NCBI GenBank assembly: GCA_965117015.1
Contig: OZ220747.1
Location: forward strand, 1,364,001 to 1,428,000
Source: Aldehydirespirator sp965117015
Lineage (GTDB): Bacteria > Actinomycetota > Acidimicrobiia > Acidimicrobiales > Aldehydirespiratoraceae
DNA: 64,000 bases
Direction: 5' to 3'
The translations under genes and the position numbers were made by a program. Under the pieces are notes generated by a model. That model was not told the DNA's origin. It ran no database searches and saw only the letters and a list, made by a program, of their open reading frames with translations. This document shows positions 13,470-21,141 of this stretch, piece after piece; positions within the stretch are counted from its first letter, which is position 1, and every line of letters starts with the position of its first letter.

Positions 13470-15937
13470 TCATCCTTGGCGTGGCGCTGATGTATCTCCT
13501 CGACGGCGACGTCCAGGTCGTCCCACATGCGCTGCACCGTCGAGCGCAGGCGCATGTTCTCGTAGGCGCCCCAGACGGTCATCGCCGGCGGTACCACCAG
13601 GATGGCGACGAGCAGCGAGTACGCGATGGAGATGGCGGCGGTGACGCCGAACTGCTGGATACCGGCCAGCGGTGAGAACATGAGCACGCCGAACCCGAGC
13701 GCCGTCGTCAGCGCCGAGCCCAGCAGAGCCGACCCGGTGGTCGCCAGCGTTCGCACCGCCGCTTCCTCCGGGTTGCGCACCCGGGAGAACTCCTCCCGGT
13801 AGCGATGGATCACGTGGATGGTGTAGTCCACGCCGATACCGATGGAGAGGGCGGTGATGATCGAGGTGATCAGCCCGTAGGGGATGTCCAGCAGCGCCAT
13901 CGTGCCCAGGATCCAGATGAGGACGAGCACGATCGGCCCGACCGCGATGGCCCCCAGGGTGGGCCGGCGCAGCGTGACCCAGAAGAAGAGGACGAGAATG
14001 CCGAGGGCGACGGCCACGGTCGAGCTGATGGCCTCCGTCTGGCGGGATGTGATCTGGTCGGTGACCGTGACCGACAGGACGCTCGTCGAGGTCACGGTGA
14101 TGGCGTTGTCGTCGCCGGACCACAGCGCTTCGATCTCCTCCTGGAGCACCGCGGTGGCTCCGGGGTCATCGGTGTAGGTCGGGAACTGAAGCAGGATGGC
14201 GTCGATGCCGGCGGGATCGTTGGCCAGGATGTGGCTAAGGGCCGGATCCATCGCATCGAGCCTGTGCAGCAACAGTCGCATCAGCATCGGATCGAGCTGG
14301 ACTCCGGCCGACGCCTCGGAGAAGATCGCGGCCAGTTCGGGGTCGTACTTGTCGCCGGGCTGCCCGCTGTCGTTGGTCCAGTCGTTCAGGAGCGACACGT
14401 AGGTTGTCTCCATCGGCCCTGTGGCTGCCTGGGGGCGCCGCTGCGGGTCCGCGAAGGCGTCGGTGAGTTCCTGCACGTTCAGCAGCGTGCGGGTCTCGGT
14501 GGCCTCGGCTCTCACCAGCACGCTGGCCAGCTCCGTAGACCCCCCGACGGCCGCGTCGAGGGTCTCGAGGTCGTCCATGACGGACCCGCCGCGGGGCAGG
14601 ATCTCGCGGATGCTGAATTCCGAGTGGAGTCCTGTGGCCGCGATTCCCATCCCGATGGTCACGGCCAGCACCGCGATGAGGTAGGGCGCCGGCCGGCGGG
14701 CCACGCTCGTGCCCAGAACCCTCGCCACCCGCTCGATCCCGGGCAGCGCGCCCGAGACCGGCCGGGCCGGCCGCAGCTTGCCGCGGGCCTCGCGTCGCCG
14801 GTCGATGATCGTCCGTCCGGCCGGGACCAGTGTGAGCATCACGATCAGGCTCAACCCGACCCCGAGCCCGGCCACGATGCCGAAGTCGCCGATCACGTCG
14901 ATCGGGGAGAACAGGGTCGCTAGGAAGCTGGCGATCGTGGTGACGGCGGCCAGCGTGAGCGGCACGGCGACGTTGCGCAGCCCCGTCCGGACCGCCTGGA
15001 GCACCGGCTCGCCCTCGACCCGCTGCTCGCGGTAGTGCGACACGGCCTGGATCGCGTAGTCGACCGTGAGGCTGATCACGATGATCGGCACCATCGCCGT
15101 GAGCGAGCTCGGAGGACCGATCCAGCCCAGTGCGTCCGGCCCGAGCCAGCCCTCCGCCCCGATGATCCAGACCAGCGAGAAGACCAGGCCCGTGAGCGTG
15201 AGCAGCAGATCGGACAGCGTTCTCAGGAAGAGCACGATCAGCGCCGCGATCAGCAGCAGCGCCACCCCGACCAGTTGCCCCATTCCCGTCTCGATGGCGT
15301 CGGAGTACTCGTCCTCGATCACGATGGTCGAGAGGCTGCTGACTCGCAGGGGGCCGGCCGAGTCGGCCGCCAACTCGTCGATCGTCCTCTCGACATCCTG
15401 GACTCTGGTGTCGCCCGTGTCGGTCAGGCGGATGCTGGCGATGGTGATGGTCGTGCCGTCCGTGTCGCTCCCGCCCATGGCGGCCAGTGCGCCTCCGATC
15501 TCGGGGACGCTGAGGACGGAGTCGATCTCGGCCTCAGTGGCCGACGCGGCGTCGACTCCGCCCAGGGCCTCGATCACCAATGTGGGCGCGACGATCGGAT
15601 CGGCCGGTGCCAGCAGTTCCGCGACGCCCGGGCTGGCCAGGATGCTGTCGAGGAGGGCGTCCATCTGGGCGAGCCCTCCCGGGGTGAGGGCTTCGCCGCG
15701 GAATACCAGCGTCACCACGCTCACGTCGCCGGACTCCCCGAAGAACTCGTCCAGTTCCTCCACCGCAGTCGCGATGGCGCTTCCCGGCGGAAGGAACGCC
15801 ACCGAGGCTCCCTCGACCGGGGGCAGGCGGCGGGTCGCCCCCGCGGCCAGCACGACAGTGACCAGCAACAGGACGATGATCGTGATATACGGGCGGGCCG
15901 TGACCAGCCGGCTGAACCGGTCGAGCGGGCGGCTCAT
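13451..15937 (-). CDS. MMPL/RND-family lipid transporter
   Basis: Inner-membrane RND-superfamily protein of 828 residues. It has two repeated halves, each with one transmembrane helix (near 15-32), a large extracytoplasmic domain, then a five-helix bundle (about 215-370 and 635-790). The second bundle carries SIGIGVDYTIHVIHRYRE, the first SLTVDYAIQAVSHYRE. These GxxxDY-type segments belong to proton-relay RND proteins such as MmpL and HAE3 exporters. It is last in a minus-strand operon after a Rieske oxygenase and a P450, so it may move the oxidised lipid. Its stop codon lies in a small duplication of the neighbouring gene's end. Confidence 0.92.
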   Translation of the reverse strand: MSRPLDRFSRLVTARPYITIIVLLLVTVVLAAGATRRLPPVEGASVAFLPPGSAIATAVEELDEFFGESGDVSVVTLVFRGEALTPGGLAQMDALLDSILASPGVAELLAPADPIVAPTLVIEALGGVDAASATEAEIDSVLSVPEIGGALAAMGGSDTDGTTITIASIRLTDTGDTRVQDVERTIDELAADSAGPLRVSSLSTIVIEDEYSDAIETGMGQLVGVALLLIAALIVLFLRTLSDLLLTLTGLVFSLVWIIGAEGWLGPDALGWIGPPSSLTAMVPIIVISLTVDYAIQAVSHYREQRVEGEPVLQAVRTGLRNVAVPLTLAAVTTIASFLATLFSPIDVIGDFGIVAGLGVGLSLIVMLTLVPAGRTIIDRRREARGKLRPARPVSGALPGIERVARVLGTSVARRPAPYLIAVLAVTIGMGIAATGLHSEFSIREILPRGGSVMDDLETLDAAVGGSTELASVLVRAEATETRTLLNVQELTDAFADPQRRPQAATGPMETTYVSLLNDWTNDSGQPGDKYDPELAAIFSEASAGVQLDPMLMRLLLHRLDAMDPALSHILANDPAGIDAILLQFPTYTDDPGATAVLQEEIEALWSGDDNAITVTSTSVLSVTVTDQITSRQTEAISSTVAVALGILVLFFWVTLRRPTLGAIAVGPIVLVLIWILGTMALLDIPYGLITSIITALSIGIGVDYTIHVIHRYREEFSRVRNPEEAAVRTLATTGSALLGSALTTALGFGVLMFSPLAGIQQFGVTAAISIAYSLLVAILVVPPAMTVWGAYENMRLRSTVQRMWDDLDVAVEEIHQRHAKDEGASDG

Positions 15938-15983
15938 GGCGCGTAACTGTACCTTCCGGGCGTCGGCCCCCTAAGGCAGGAGG

Positions 15984-17210
15984 CTAGTTCCAGGTCACGT
16001 CCAGGGGGAGGTGCTCGTGGCGGCGCACGAACATGCTCTTCTCCCAGCGGGGCTGGTCGTCGTCGGCCAAACTGAACCACGAGGTGTCTCGCAGCAGACG
16101 CTCTAGCGAGCAGAGGGTCTCTAGGCGGGCCAGCGGAGCGCCTACGCAGTGGTGGATGCCCCGTCCAAAGGCCAGGTGGCTGCGGGGTAAGCGGCGGTCC
16201 AGAACCACTTCGTCGGGCCGGTCGAACTCGGCCGGGTCGCGGTTGGCCGACGACCACAGCAGGAAAGCGGTGGTGCCAGCAGTGAGGGTGAAGCCCCCCA
16301 GTTCGCAGTCGCGCTTCACCTGGCGGTAGTGGCCTCGAAACGGCGATTCGAGCCTTACGGCTTCCTCGATGAAGCGCTCGATGAGGCCGTGGTCGGCCCG
16401 GACTTGCTCCTGAAGGGAGGGATCGTCGGCCAGCATTCGCACGGCGTTCCCGATCAGCGATGCAGTGGATTCTCCGCCGGCGCCGAGCAGCACGGTGAGG
16501 GTGCCGACGGCGTCGCGCACGTCCAGATCGCCGCCGGCCACCGCTTGGGCGCACACCCCCAAGAGGTCGTCGCCGGGATCGTTGCTGGCTTCACTCAGCT
16601 TGGTGTACAGAAACCTGTTCGCCCCGTTCGGCTCTTTGGTCAAGGCGATGAGGTCCTGCCGAGTGAACAAGCCTGCCAGCACCCTGCCGCCGTCGAGGGC
16701 CCACTTCATCACCTGGGGCCAGTCTTCGTCGGGCAAGCCAATAAGCCGTCCGATGACCCGGGCGGGCACAGGATGGGCCACGGTGTTGGCCCACTCCACC
16801 CTGGTCCCCTGGGATCGGGCGACGGCCAACCGCTCGTCGATGAAGACCTCGATTTCGGGCCGCATGGCCTCCATGCGGCGGGCGACCAACTCGGGGAATA
16901 CCAGGCTGCGGTGAACGGTGTGCTCGGGCGGGTCGGCGGTGGCCAGGGTGGTGGTGCCCTCGCCGAACTCCTCGGTGTGGAACAAGTCGGGGTAGCCGTC
17001 GTCGCCGGTGATGACCAGCATGTCGAGGTGGCTGGAGAAATCGTCGATCCGGCGGACGGCGTCCACGATGAGATCGTGGGTGGCGACGTAGGCCAAATCG
17101 AGTCCTGGCACCAGCCACACGGGACGCTCCCGGCGGAGCCTCTCATAGAACGGATAGGGATCGGCCCAGACTGCCGGATCGATCACCGTTCGAGCCTCCA
17201 AGGCAGTCAT
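15984..17210 (-). CDS. Cytochrome P450
   Basis: 408-residue heme monooxygenase. It has the I-helix motif GAGGESTAS, the K-helix EAVR, and the heme segment FGRGIHHCVGAPLARLE. It lies 19 bases after the Rieske oxygenase gene and 46 before the MMPL gene, on the same strand, so all three probably share a transcript. The compact size and ATADPPEHTVHR segment are typical of soluble class I bacterial P450s that need separate electron donors, none of which is in the window. Action on a steroid or other lipid is inferred from its neighbours only. Confidence 0.93.
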   Translation of the reverse strand: MTALEARTVIDPAVWADPYPFYERLRRERPVWLVPGLDLAYVATHDLIVDAVRRIDDFSSHLDMLVITGDDGYPDLFHTEEFGEGTTTLATADPPEHTVHRSLVFPELVARRMEAMRPEIEVFIDERLAVARSQGTRVEWANTVAHPVPARVIGRLIGLPDEDWPQVMKWALDGGRVLAGLFTRQDLIALTKEPNGANRFLYTKLSEASNDPGDDLLGVCAQAVAGGDLDVRDAVGTLTVLLGAGGESTASLIGNAVRMLADDPSLQEQVRADHGLIERFIEEAVRLESPFRGHYRQVKRDCELGGFTLTAGTTAFLLWSSANRDPAEFDRPDEVVLDRRLPRSHLAFGRGIHHCVGAPLARLETLCSLERLLRDTSWFSLADDDQPRWEKSMFVRRHEHLPLDVTWN

Positions 17211-17229
17211 CCGACTTCGCCCCCCTCTT

Positions 17230-18315
17230 CTATCCGTCGGCCGCTGGACGAAGGTCGACGACGGTATCGGCGTCGTCGGCTGCTGCGGGCAGGTCGGGGT
17301 AGAACTGCGCGCAATAGGAGCGGAACCGCATGATCTCGCCGTCGGAGCGGGCCAGGCGCGGGCGGGACCGGTAGCTCTTGGTGCTCCATATCGGCACGTC
17401 CTGGAGCACGTCCCGCTTCTCGAAGGCCGCCATGATCCTGTTCATGATGGGAGCGCGCAGCCTCACCGGGAGGAATCCCAGACCCGCGATCCAGCGGCTC
17501 GGACTGCGTATCTCTCCCGTTTGCGAGACCACCGACAGGTCGATGAGCGTGCCGTCGACGGGCGTGGCCAGGATCCACAGGCGCATGTCCAGGCCGATGG
17601 TGTGCTCGCGTATCTCCACGAACGAGTAGCCCAGTCCCACGACGAGCGTCTTGGCAGACACTCTGAGCTTGGTTGAAGCGAACCGGGTGATCTTCCGGGT
17701 AGTGGCGAAGTCGAAGTCGCTCAGCAGGATGTGCCCGTCCACCGCCAGCGCCTCGACGCGGCTGACGCTGTCGTATCCGTGCACGTAGCGCAGATGGGCC
17801 AGGTCCACCGAGTTCTCGGTGGTCTCCTGGGGATGGCCACGGAAGCGCGAGGTCCAGATGTGCAGGTCGCTCCAGCCGGCCTGGTCAAGCTCATCGGCGG
17901 GCAGGTGCCATTGGGGTTGGCGCCCGTCGATACCCCACCATGCGAAGACCAAGCCGGCGATCTGGTGGGATTCGAAGACCCGCAGCCGTGCCGCCTTGGG
18001 CGCGGGAGCGAAGGGGGTGGCCACGCACTGGCCTCCGGTGTCGTACTCGAAACCGTGGAACGGACAGACGAGGCGGCCGTCGCGCACGCGCCCGCCGACC
18101 GAGGGCCCCATGTCCGAGCCCAGATGCGGGCAGTAGGCCTCGGCTACGCAGACGTGCCCGTTCTCATCGGACCAGGCGACGATCTCGGTACCCATCCAGG
18201 TCTTGCGGACGATCCTGGCCTTCTCCAGGTCTTTGCGGCTCGACACGAAGTACCAGCCTTCGGGAAAGGCCGAAGGCGTCAGGGCGTTCGCGGGCTCCTG
18301 TCGTTGGGCCGGCAT
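17230..18315 (-). CDS. Steroid-type Rieske non-heme iron oxygenase
   Basis: Oxygenase of 361 residues. The Rieske [2Fe-2S] ligands are C62-P-H64 and C84-P-F-H87. The mononuclear iron site is D171-L-A-H174 and H179 in ENSVDLAHLRYVHGY. The C-terminus (DVPIW-TKSYRSRP, then FRSYCAQFY) matches the layout of the group holding 3-ketosteroid 9-alpha-hydroxylase KshA and cholesterol 7-desaturase (DAF-36/Neverland). This supports a steroid-like substrate but does not prove it. TAATCT lies 6 bases before the ATG, so the transcript is probably leaderless. It is first in the operon with a P450 and an MMPL transporter. No reductase is adjacent. Confidence 0.88.
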   Translation of the reverse strand: MPAQRQEPANALTPSAFPEGWYFVSSRKDLEKARIVRKTWMGTEIVAWSDENGHVCVAEAYCPHLGSDMGPSVGGRVRDGRLVCPFHGFEYDTGGQCVATPFAPAPKAARLRVFESHQIAGLVFAWWGIDGRQPQWHLPADELDQAGWSDLHIWTSRFRGHPQETTENSVDLAHLRYVHGYDSVSRVEALAVDGHILLSDFDFATTRKITRFASTKLRVSAKTLVVGLGYSFVEIREHTIGLDMRLWILATPVDGTLIDLSVVSQTGEIRSPSRWIAGLGFLPVRLRAPIMNRIMAAFEKRDVLQDVPIWSTKSYRSRPRLARSDGEIMRFRSYCAQFYPDLPAAADDADTVVDLRPAADG

Positions 18316-18321
18316 CGTCCG

Positions 18322-18327
18322 AGATTA
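18322..18327 (-). promoter_or_regulatory. -10 element for the leaderless Rieske-P450-MMPL operon
   Basis: TAATCT on the minus strand, exactly 6 bases before the Rieske ATG. Confidence 0.5.
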
Positions 18328-18340
18328 CCCGCCGGGACCC

Positions 18341-18835
18341 CTATTCTCGGTCGTCGGTGCCGGGCGGCAGGGTTCCGGCCGCGGTCGCCACCAGCTGGTC
18401 GAGCAGTCCGCCCAGCCATTCGTAGAGCATGTAGCGGGCTGCCTCCTGGGGCTGGTCGCCCGGTCGGGGCGGATCGAACGTGGCCGCTCCGACCTCGAGC
18501 GTGTTGCCCAGGTAGAGGCGCAGGCTGTTGAGAGTCTGCATCCAGGCCGACACTGCTTCGTCGTCCAGAGGAGCGCCGGCCAATCCGGCCTCCACGATGT
18601 CGAGGGCCTCCAGCCGGTGCCGCAACAGGGGTCCTGCGGCCATGTCCCAAAACTCGTCGGAGGCCTTGTGGTCGTGGATGTGCACCGGCGGCTGGAAGCG
18701 CAGCATCGAGGCGTCCGTGCCCTCCAGGAGCAGTTGCCGGAACTGCTCGAGCACGGCGGCCAGCCCCGATCGCTCGGCGTCCCGCAGTGTCACCGTGATG
18801 CCGTCGGGGCCTGACCGGAACTTCCCGCGCGCCAT
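18341..18835 (-). CDS. DUF2017 family protein
   Basis: 164 residues from MARGKFRSGPDG. An upstream in-frame start at 18868 would overlap clpS by 25 bases. The family is known as the partner that follows clpS in actinomycetes; its function is not established. Visible features are an N-terminal beta region (GITVTLRDAERSGL), a conserved LRFQPP segment and a helical second half with LNSLRLYLGNTLEV and YEWLGGLLDQLV. It starts 9 bases after the clpS stop, so co-translation with clpS is likely. Confidence 0.85.
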   Translation of the reverse strand: MARGKFRSGPDGITVTLRDAERSGLAAVLEQFRQLLLEGTDASMLRFQPPVHIHDHKASDEFWDMAAGPLLRHRLEALDIVEAGLAGAPLDDEAVSAWMQTLNSLRLYLGNTLEVGAATFDPPRPGDQPQEAARYMLYEWLGGLLDQLVATAAGTLPPGTDDRE

Positions 18836-18843
18836 CAAGCCGC

Positions 18844-19200
18844 TCAGTCCTGCTCGAGGATGGCCCACAGGCCGTGCTCGTGGAGCCGGTACACGTCGAA
18901 CTCGGCCTTCTCCCGCTGACCCGACGCCACCACGGCCTTGCCCTCGGTGTGGACCTGCATCATCAGGCGATGCGCCTTCTGCTGCGAGTAGCCGAACAGC
19001 TTGCGGAACACGTAGGTGACGTACGACATCAGGTTGACGGGGTCGTCGAGAACGATCACCTTCCAGGGCAGGTCCGGTCTCCGGTCGGTCTGGTCCACCG
19101 GATCCAACACCGGTGAGGTAACCGGAGAGGCCGAGCTTGCGAGGCCGTGGCCTGAGCGGCCCGTGAGCGCAGCGAACAAGAGCGGGGATGAACGCGTCAT
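18844..19200 (-). CDS. clpS: ATP-dependent Clp protease adaptor ClpS
   Basis: Adaptor that delivers N-degron proteins to ClpC/ClpA with ClpP. The core (about residues 44-118) has PWKVIVLDDPVNLMSYVTYVF and the MQVHTEGKAVV segment, which carry the amino-acid pocket and Clp contact. The whole ORF has 118 codons and starts with an ATG that overlaps the ctaA stop (ATGA). Its first 20 codons are the 49-bp repeat read in reverse. Family members often start near residue 30, so a GTG or TTG there (around SPVLDPVDQ) is possible. The ATGA overlap favours the long form. Confidence 0.9.
   Translation of the reverse strand: MTRSSPLLFAALTGRSGHGLASSASPVTSPVLDPVDQTDRRPDLPWKVIVLDDPVNLMSYVTYVFRKLFGYSQQKAHRLMMQVHTEGKAVVASGQREKAEFDVYRLHEHGLWAILEQD
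19139..19187. repeat. 49-bp dispersed repeat, copy B
   Basis: Second copy of 3983-4031. It lies inside the 5' part of the clpS reading frame, between ctaA and the conserved ClpS core. Confidence 0.85.
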
Positions 19201-20129
19201 GACCTAGCTCCGACCATTGACACGCGCTGGACCGACTTTGTAGATCCGGCTGCCGGGTCGTGAGCGGCTTTGACGATCTCGATCCAGGTGATCGACGCCA
19301 GGGCCACGTGGATTCCCACGAGCAGTACGGGCACGCCGGTGAAGTACTGCGTGTAGCCGACGGCTCCCTGCACGACGAGGAGTACCGCGATCCGTCCCAT
19401 CCGGGCGTGCCCCCCCGAACTCGATGCCCGCAGCCGCCACCACGTCCACACCACCATCCCTAGCAGGGCCAGCGCGACGATGCTGTGGACTCGGGCGACC
19501 TCACGCACCAGCAGCGGGAGCCGTTCGGCCCGGCTGTCGCCGGCATGGGGTCCAGCCCCGGTTACCAGGGTGCCGGTCACCAGCAGCGCCCCGCCCACCA
19601 CCAGCACCGCCCACTGCATCAGCCGGGTCGTTGCGTCGGGCGGTCGTTCAGGAGGCGTCCGGCCACTGGACCGTCCTGCGGCGCCCGCGGCGACGGCCTC
19701 ATTGCGGGCTCTGATGTCGAGCACGGCCGCATTCCAGAGCAGCACCATCGACAGCAGGAAGTGCCCCATGGTGAAGCGGGGATCGAGCTCGCTCAATACC
19801 AGCAGTGCGCCCAGCCCGACCTGGGCCAGCACCCCCGCCACCAGGCCCAGAGACAGCAAGATTAGGTCGGTTCGCCGGGGCCGCCGCCTCCAGGAGCCGA
19901 GCACGGCCGCGATCACCGCGATGGCGACAACACCGGTGAAGAGCCGGTTCACGAACTCCACTAGGGCGTGGAATTCGAGGTCGGCCACGAAGCGGTCCTC
20001 CGAGCAGGTGGGCCAGTCCTCGCAGCCCAGACCCGACCCGGTGAGGCGGACGGCTACACCGGTCACGACGATCGCGGCGAGCGCCCACAGGGCGAAGCGC
20101 GTGAGCCGGGTGTAGGCATGCGGTGCCAC
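19197..20129 (-). CDS. ctaA: Heme A synthase (CtaA/COX15 family)
   Basis: Integral membrane enzyme that oxidises heme O to heme A for aa3-type oxidases. It is about 310 residues with eight predicted helices. The first half has VRLTGSGLGCEDWPTCSED after helix 1 and HALVEFVNRLFTG; the second half has REVARVHSIVALALL. These carry the His ligands and the cysteine seen in COX15 proteins. I chose GTG at 20129 because TACCAT lies 6 bases upstream; an ATG at 20159 is also in frame. It is divergent from ctaB, with both promoters in the 84 bases between. Its stop overlaps the clpS ORF start. Confidence 0.9.
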   Translation of the reverse strand: MAPHAYTRLTRFALWALAAIVVTGVAVRLTGSGLGCEDWPTCSEDRFVADLEFHALVEFVNRLFTGVVAIAVIAAVLGSWRRRPRRTDLILLSLGLVAGVLAQVGLGALLVLSELDPRFTMGHFLLSMVLLWNAAVLDIRARNEAVAAGAAGRSSGRTPPERPPDATTRLMQWAVLVVGGALLVTGTLVTGAGPHAGDSRAERLPLLVREVARVHSIVALALLGMVVWTWWRLRASSSGGHARMGRIAVLLVVQGAVGYTQYFTGVPVLLVGIHVALASITWIEIVKAAHDPAAGSTKSVQRVSMVGARS

Positions 20130-20135
20130 ACATCG

Positions 20136-20141
20136 ATGGTA
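20136..20141 (-). promoter_or_regulatory. -10 element for leaderless ctaA
   Basis: TACCAT on the minus strand, 6 bases before the GTG at 20129. Confidence 0.45.
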
Positions 20142-20200
20142 GGGCCAAACGGGGGGCATGAGATTCGACGGTCGGCTGTCCGCGTGGCCTCTCAAGGTTC

Positions 20201-20206
20201 TAGCCT
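20201..20206 (+). promoter_or_regulatory. -10 element for leaderless ctaB and the oxidase operon
   Basis: TAGCCT, 7 bases before the ctaB GTG at 20214. Confidence 0.45.
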
Positions 20207-20213
20207 TCCGGGG

Positions 20214-21122
20214 GTGACCGGAACCGTGAGCGGCGGGGTACGCGCGCCTCGCCGAGCCCGCGCCGCGGCCTTCGTGGCTCTGACCAAGCCCCGCATCATC
20301 GAATTGCTGCTGGTCACCACCGTCCCATCGATGATCCTGGCCGCTCAAGGCCTGCCGTCTGTGTGGTTGATCGGGGCCACGGTGGTGGGTGGGGCGCTGG
20401 CCGCGGGCGGCGCCAACGCGCTGAACATGTACGTCGACCGCGACATCGACCGGCTCATGCACCGGACCCGCAACCGGCCCCTCGTCACGGGCGCAGTCCG
20501 TCCTGTTGAGGCGGTCGTGTTCGCGGTGGGCCTCACCGTGGGTTCCTTCGTGTGGCTGTGGGCCTTCGTGAACCTGTTGTCGGCCGTGCTGGCTGCGGCT
20601 GCGGCTGCGTTCTACGTGTTCGTCTACTCGCTGTGGCTCAAGCGCACGTCCATCCGGAACATCGTGATCGGCGGCGCGGCGGGAGCGGTGCCTACCCTGG
20701 TGGGCTGGACCGCGGTGACCGGCTCGCTCGACTGGCCGCCGGTAGTGCTGTTCGCGGTGATCTTCTACTGGACGCCGCCCCACTTCTGGGCCCTGGCCAT
20801 CCGCTACCGCAGCGACTATCAGGCTGCCGACGTTCCCATGCTTCCCGCGGTGGCCGGGCTGCGGTCCACCGCTCGCCGCATCGTCGCCTACACGGTCGTG
20901 CTGGTGTCCCTCTCACTGCTGCTCGTGCCGGTGGCCCAGATGGGCGCCCTCTACCTGTCTGCCGCCCTGGCCGGCGGGGCTGGTTTCGGCGGCCTGGCCC
21001 TCAATGTGCTGCGCCGCCCCGATGCGGCGCGGGCGATGCGGTTGTTCAACTGGTCCAACGCCTACGTCGTGCTCCTGTTCGGGGCCGTTGCGGCCGACGT
21101 GCTGATTCGCAACGGCCTGTGA
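20214..21122 (+). CDS. ctaB: Protoheme IX farnesyltransferase (heme O synthase)
   Basis: UbiA-family membrane prenyltransferase that adds farnesyl to heme B, giving heme O for CtaA. About 302 residues from the GTG. It shows the substrate motifs NMYVDRDIDRLMHRTRNRP (first Asp-rich motif) and YWTPPHFWALAIRYRSDY, with about nine transmembrane segments. It is first in the plus-strand run that continues through the oxidase genes; the next gene begins 19 bases later. TAGCCT lies 7 bases before the start. Confidence 0.95.
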   Translation: MTGTVSGGVRAPRRARAAAFVALTKPRIIELLLVTTVPSMILAAQGLPSVWLIGATVVGGALAAGGANALNMYVDRDIDRLMHRTRNRPLVTGAVRPVEAVVFAVGLTVGSFVWLWAFVNLLSAVLAAAAAAFYVFVYSLWLKRTSIRNIVIGGAAGAVPTLVGWTAVTGSLDWPPVVLFAVIFYWTPPHFWALAIRYRSDYQAADVPMLPAVAGLRSTARRIVAYTVVLVSLSLLLVPVAQMGALYLSAALAGGAGFGGLALNVLRRPDAARAMRLFNWSNAYVVLLFGAVAADVLIRNGL

Positions 21123-21141
21123 TGTGTAGCATCGCCTCCCG

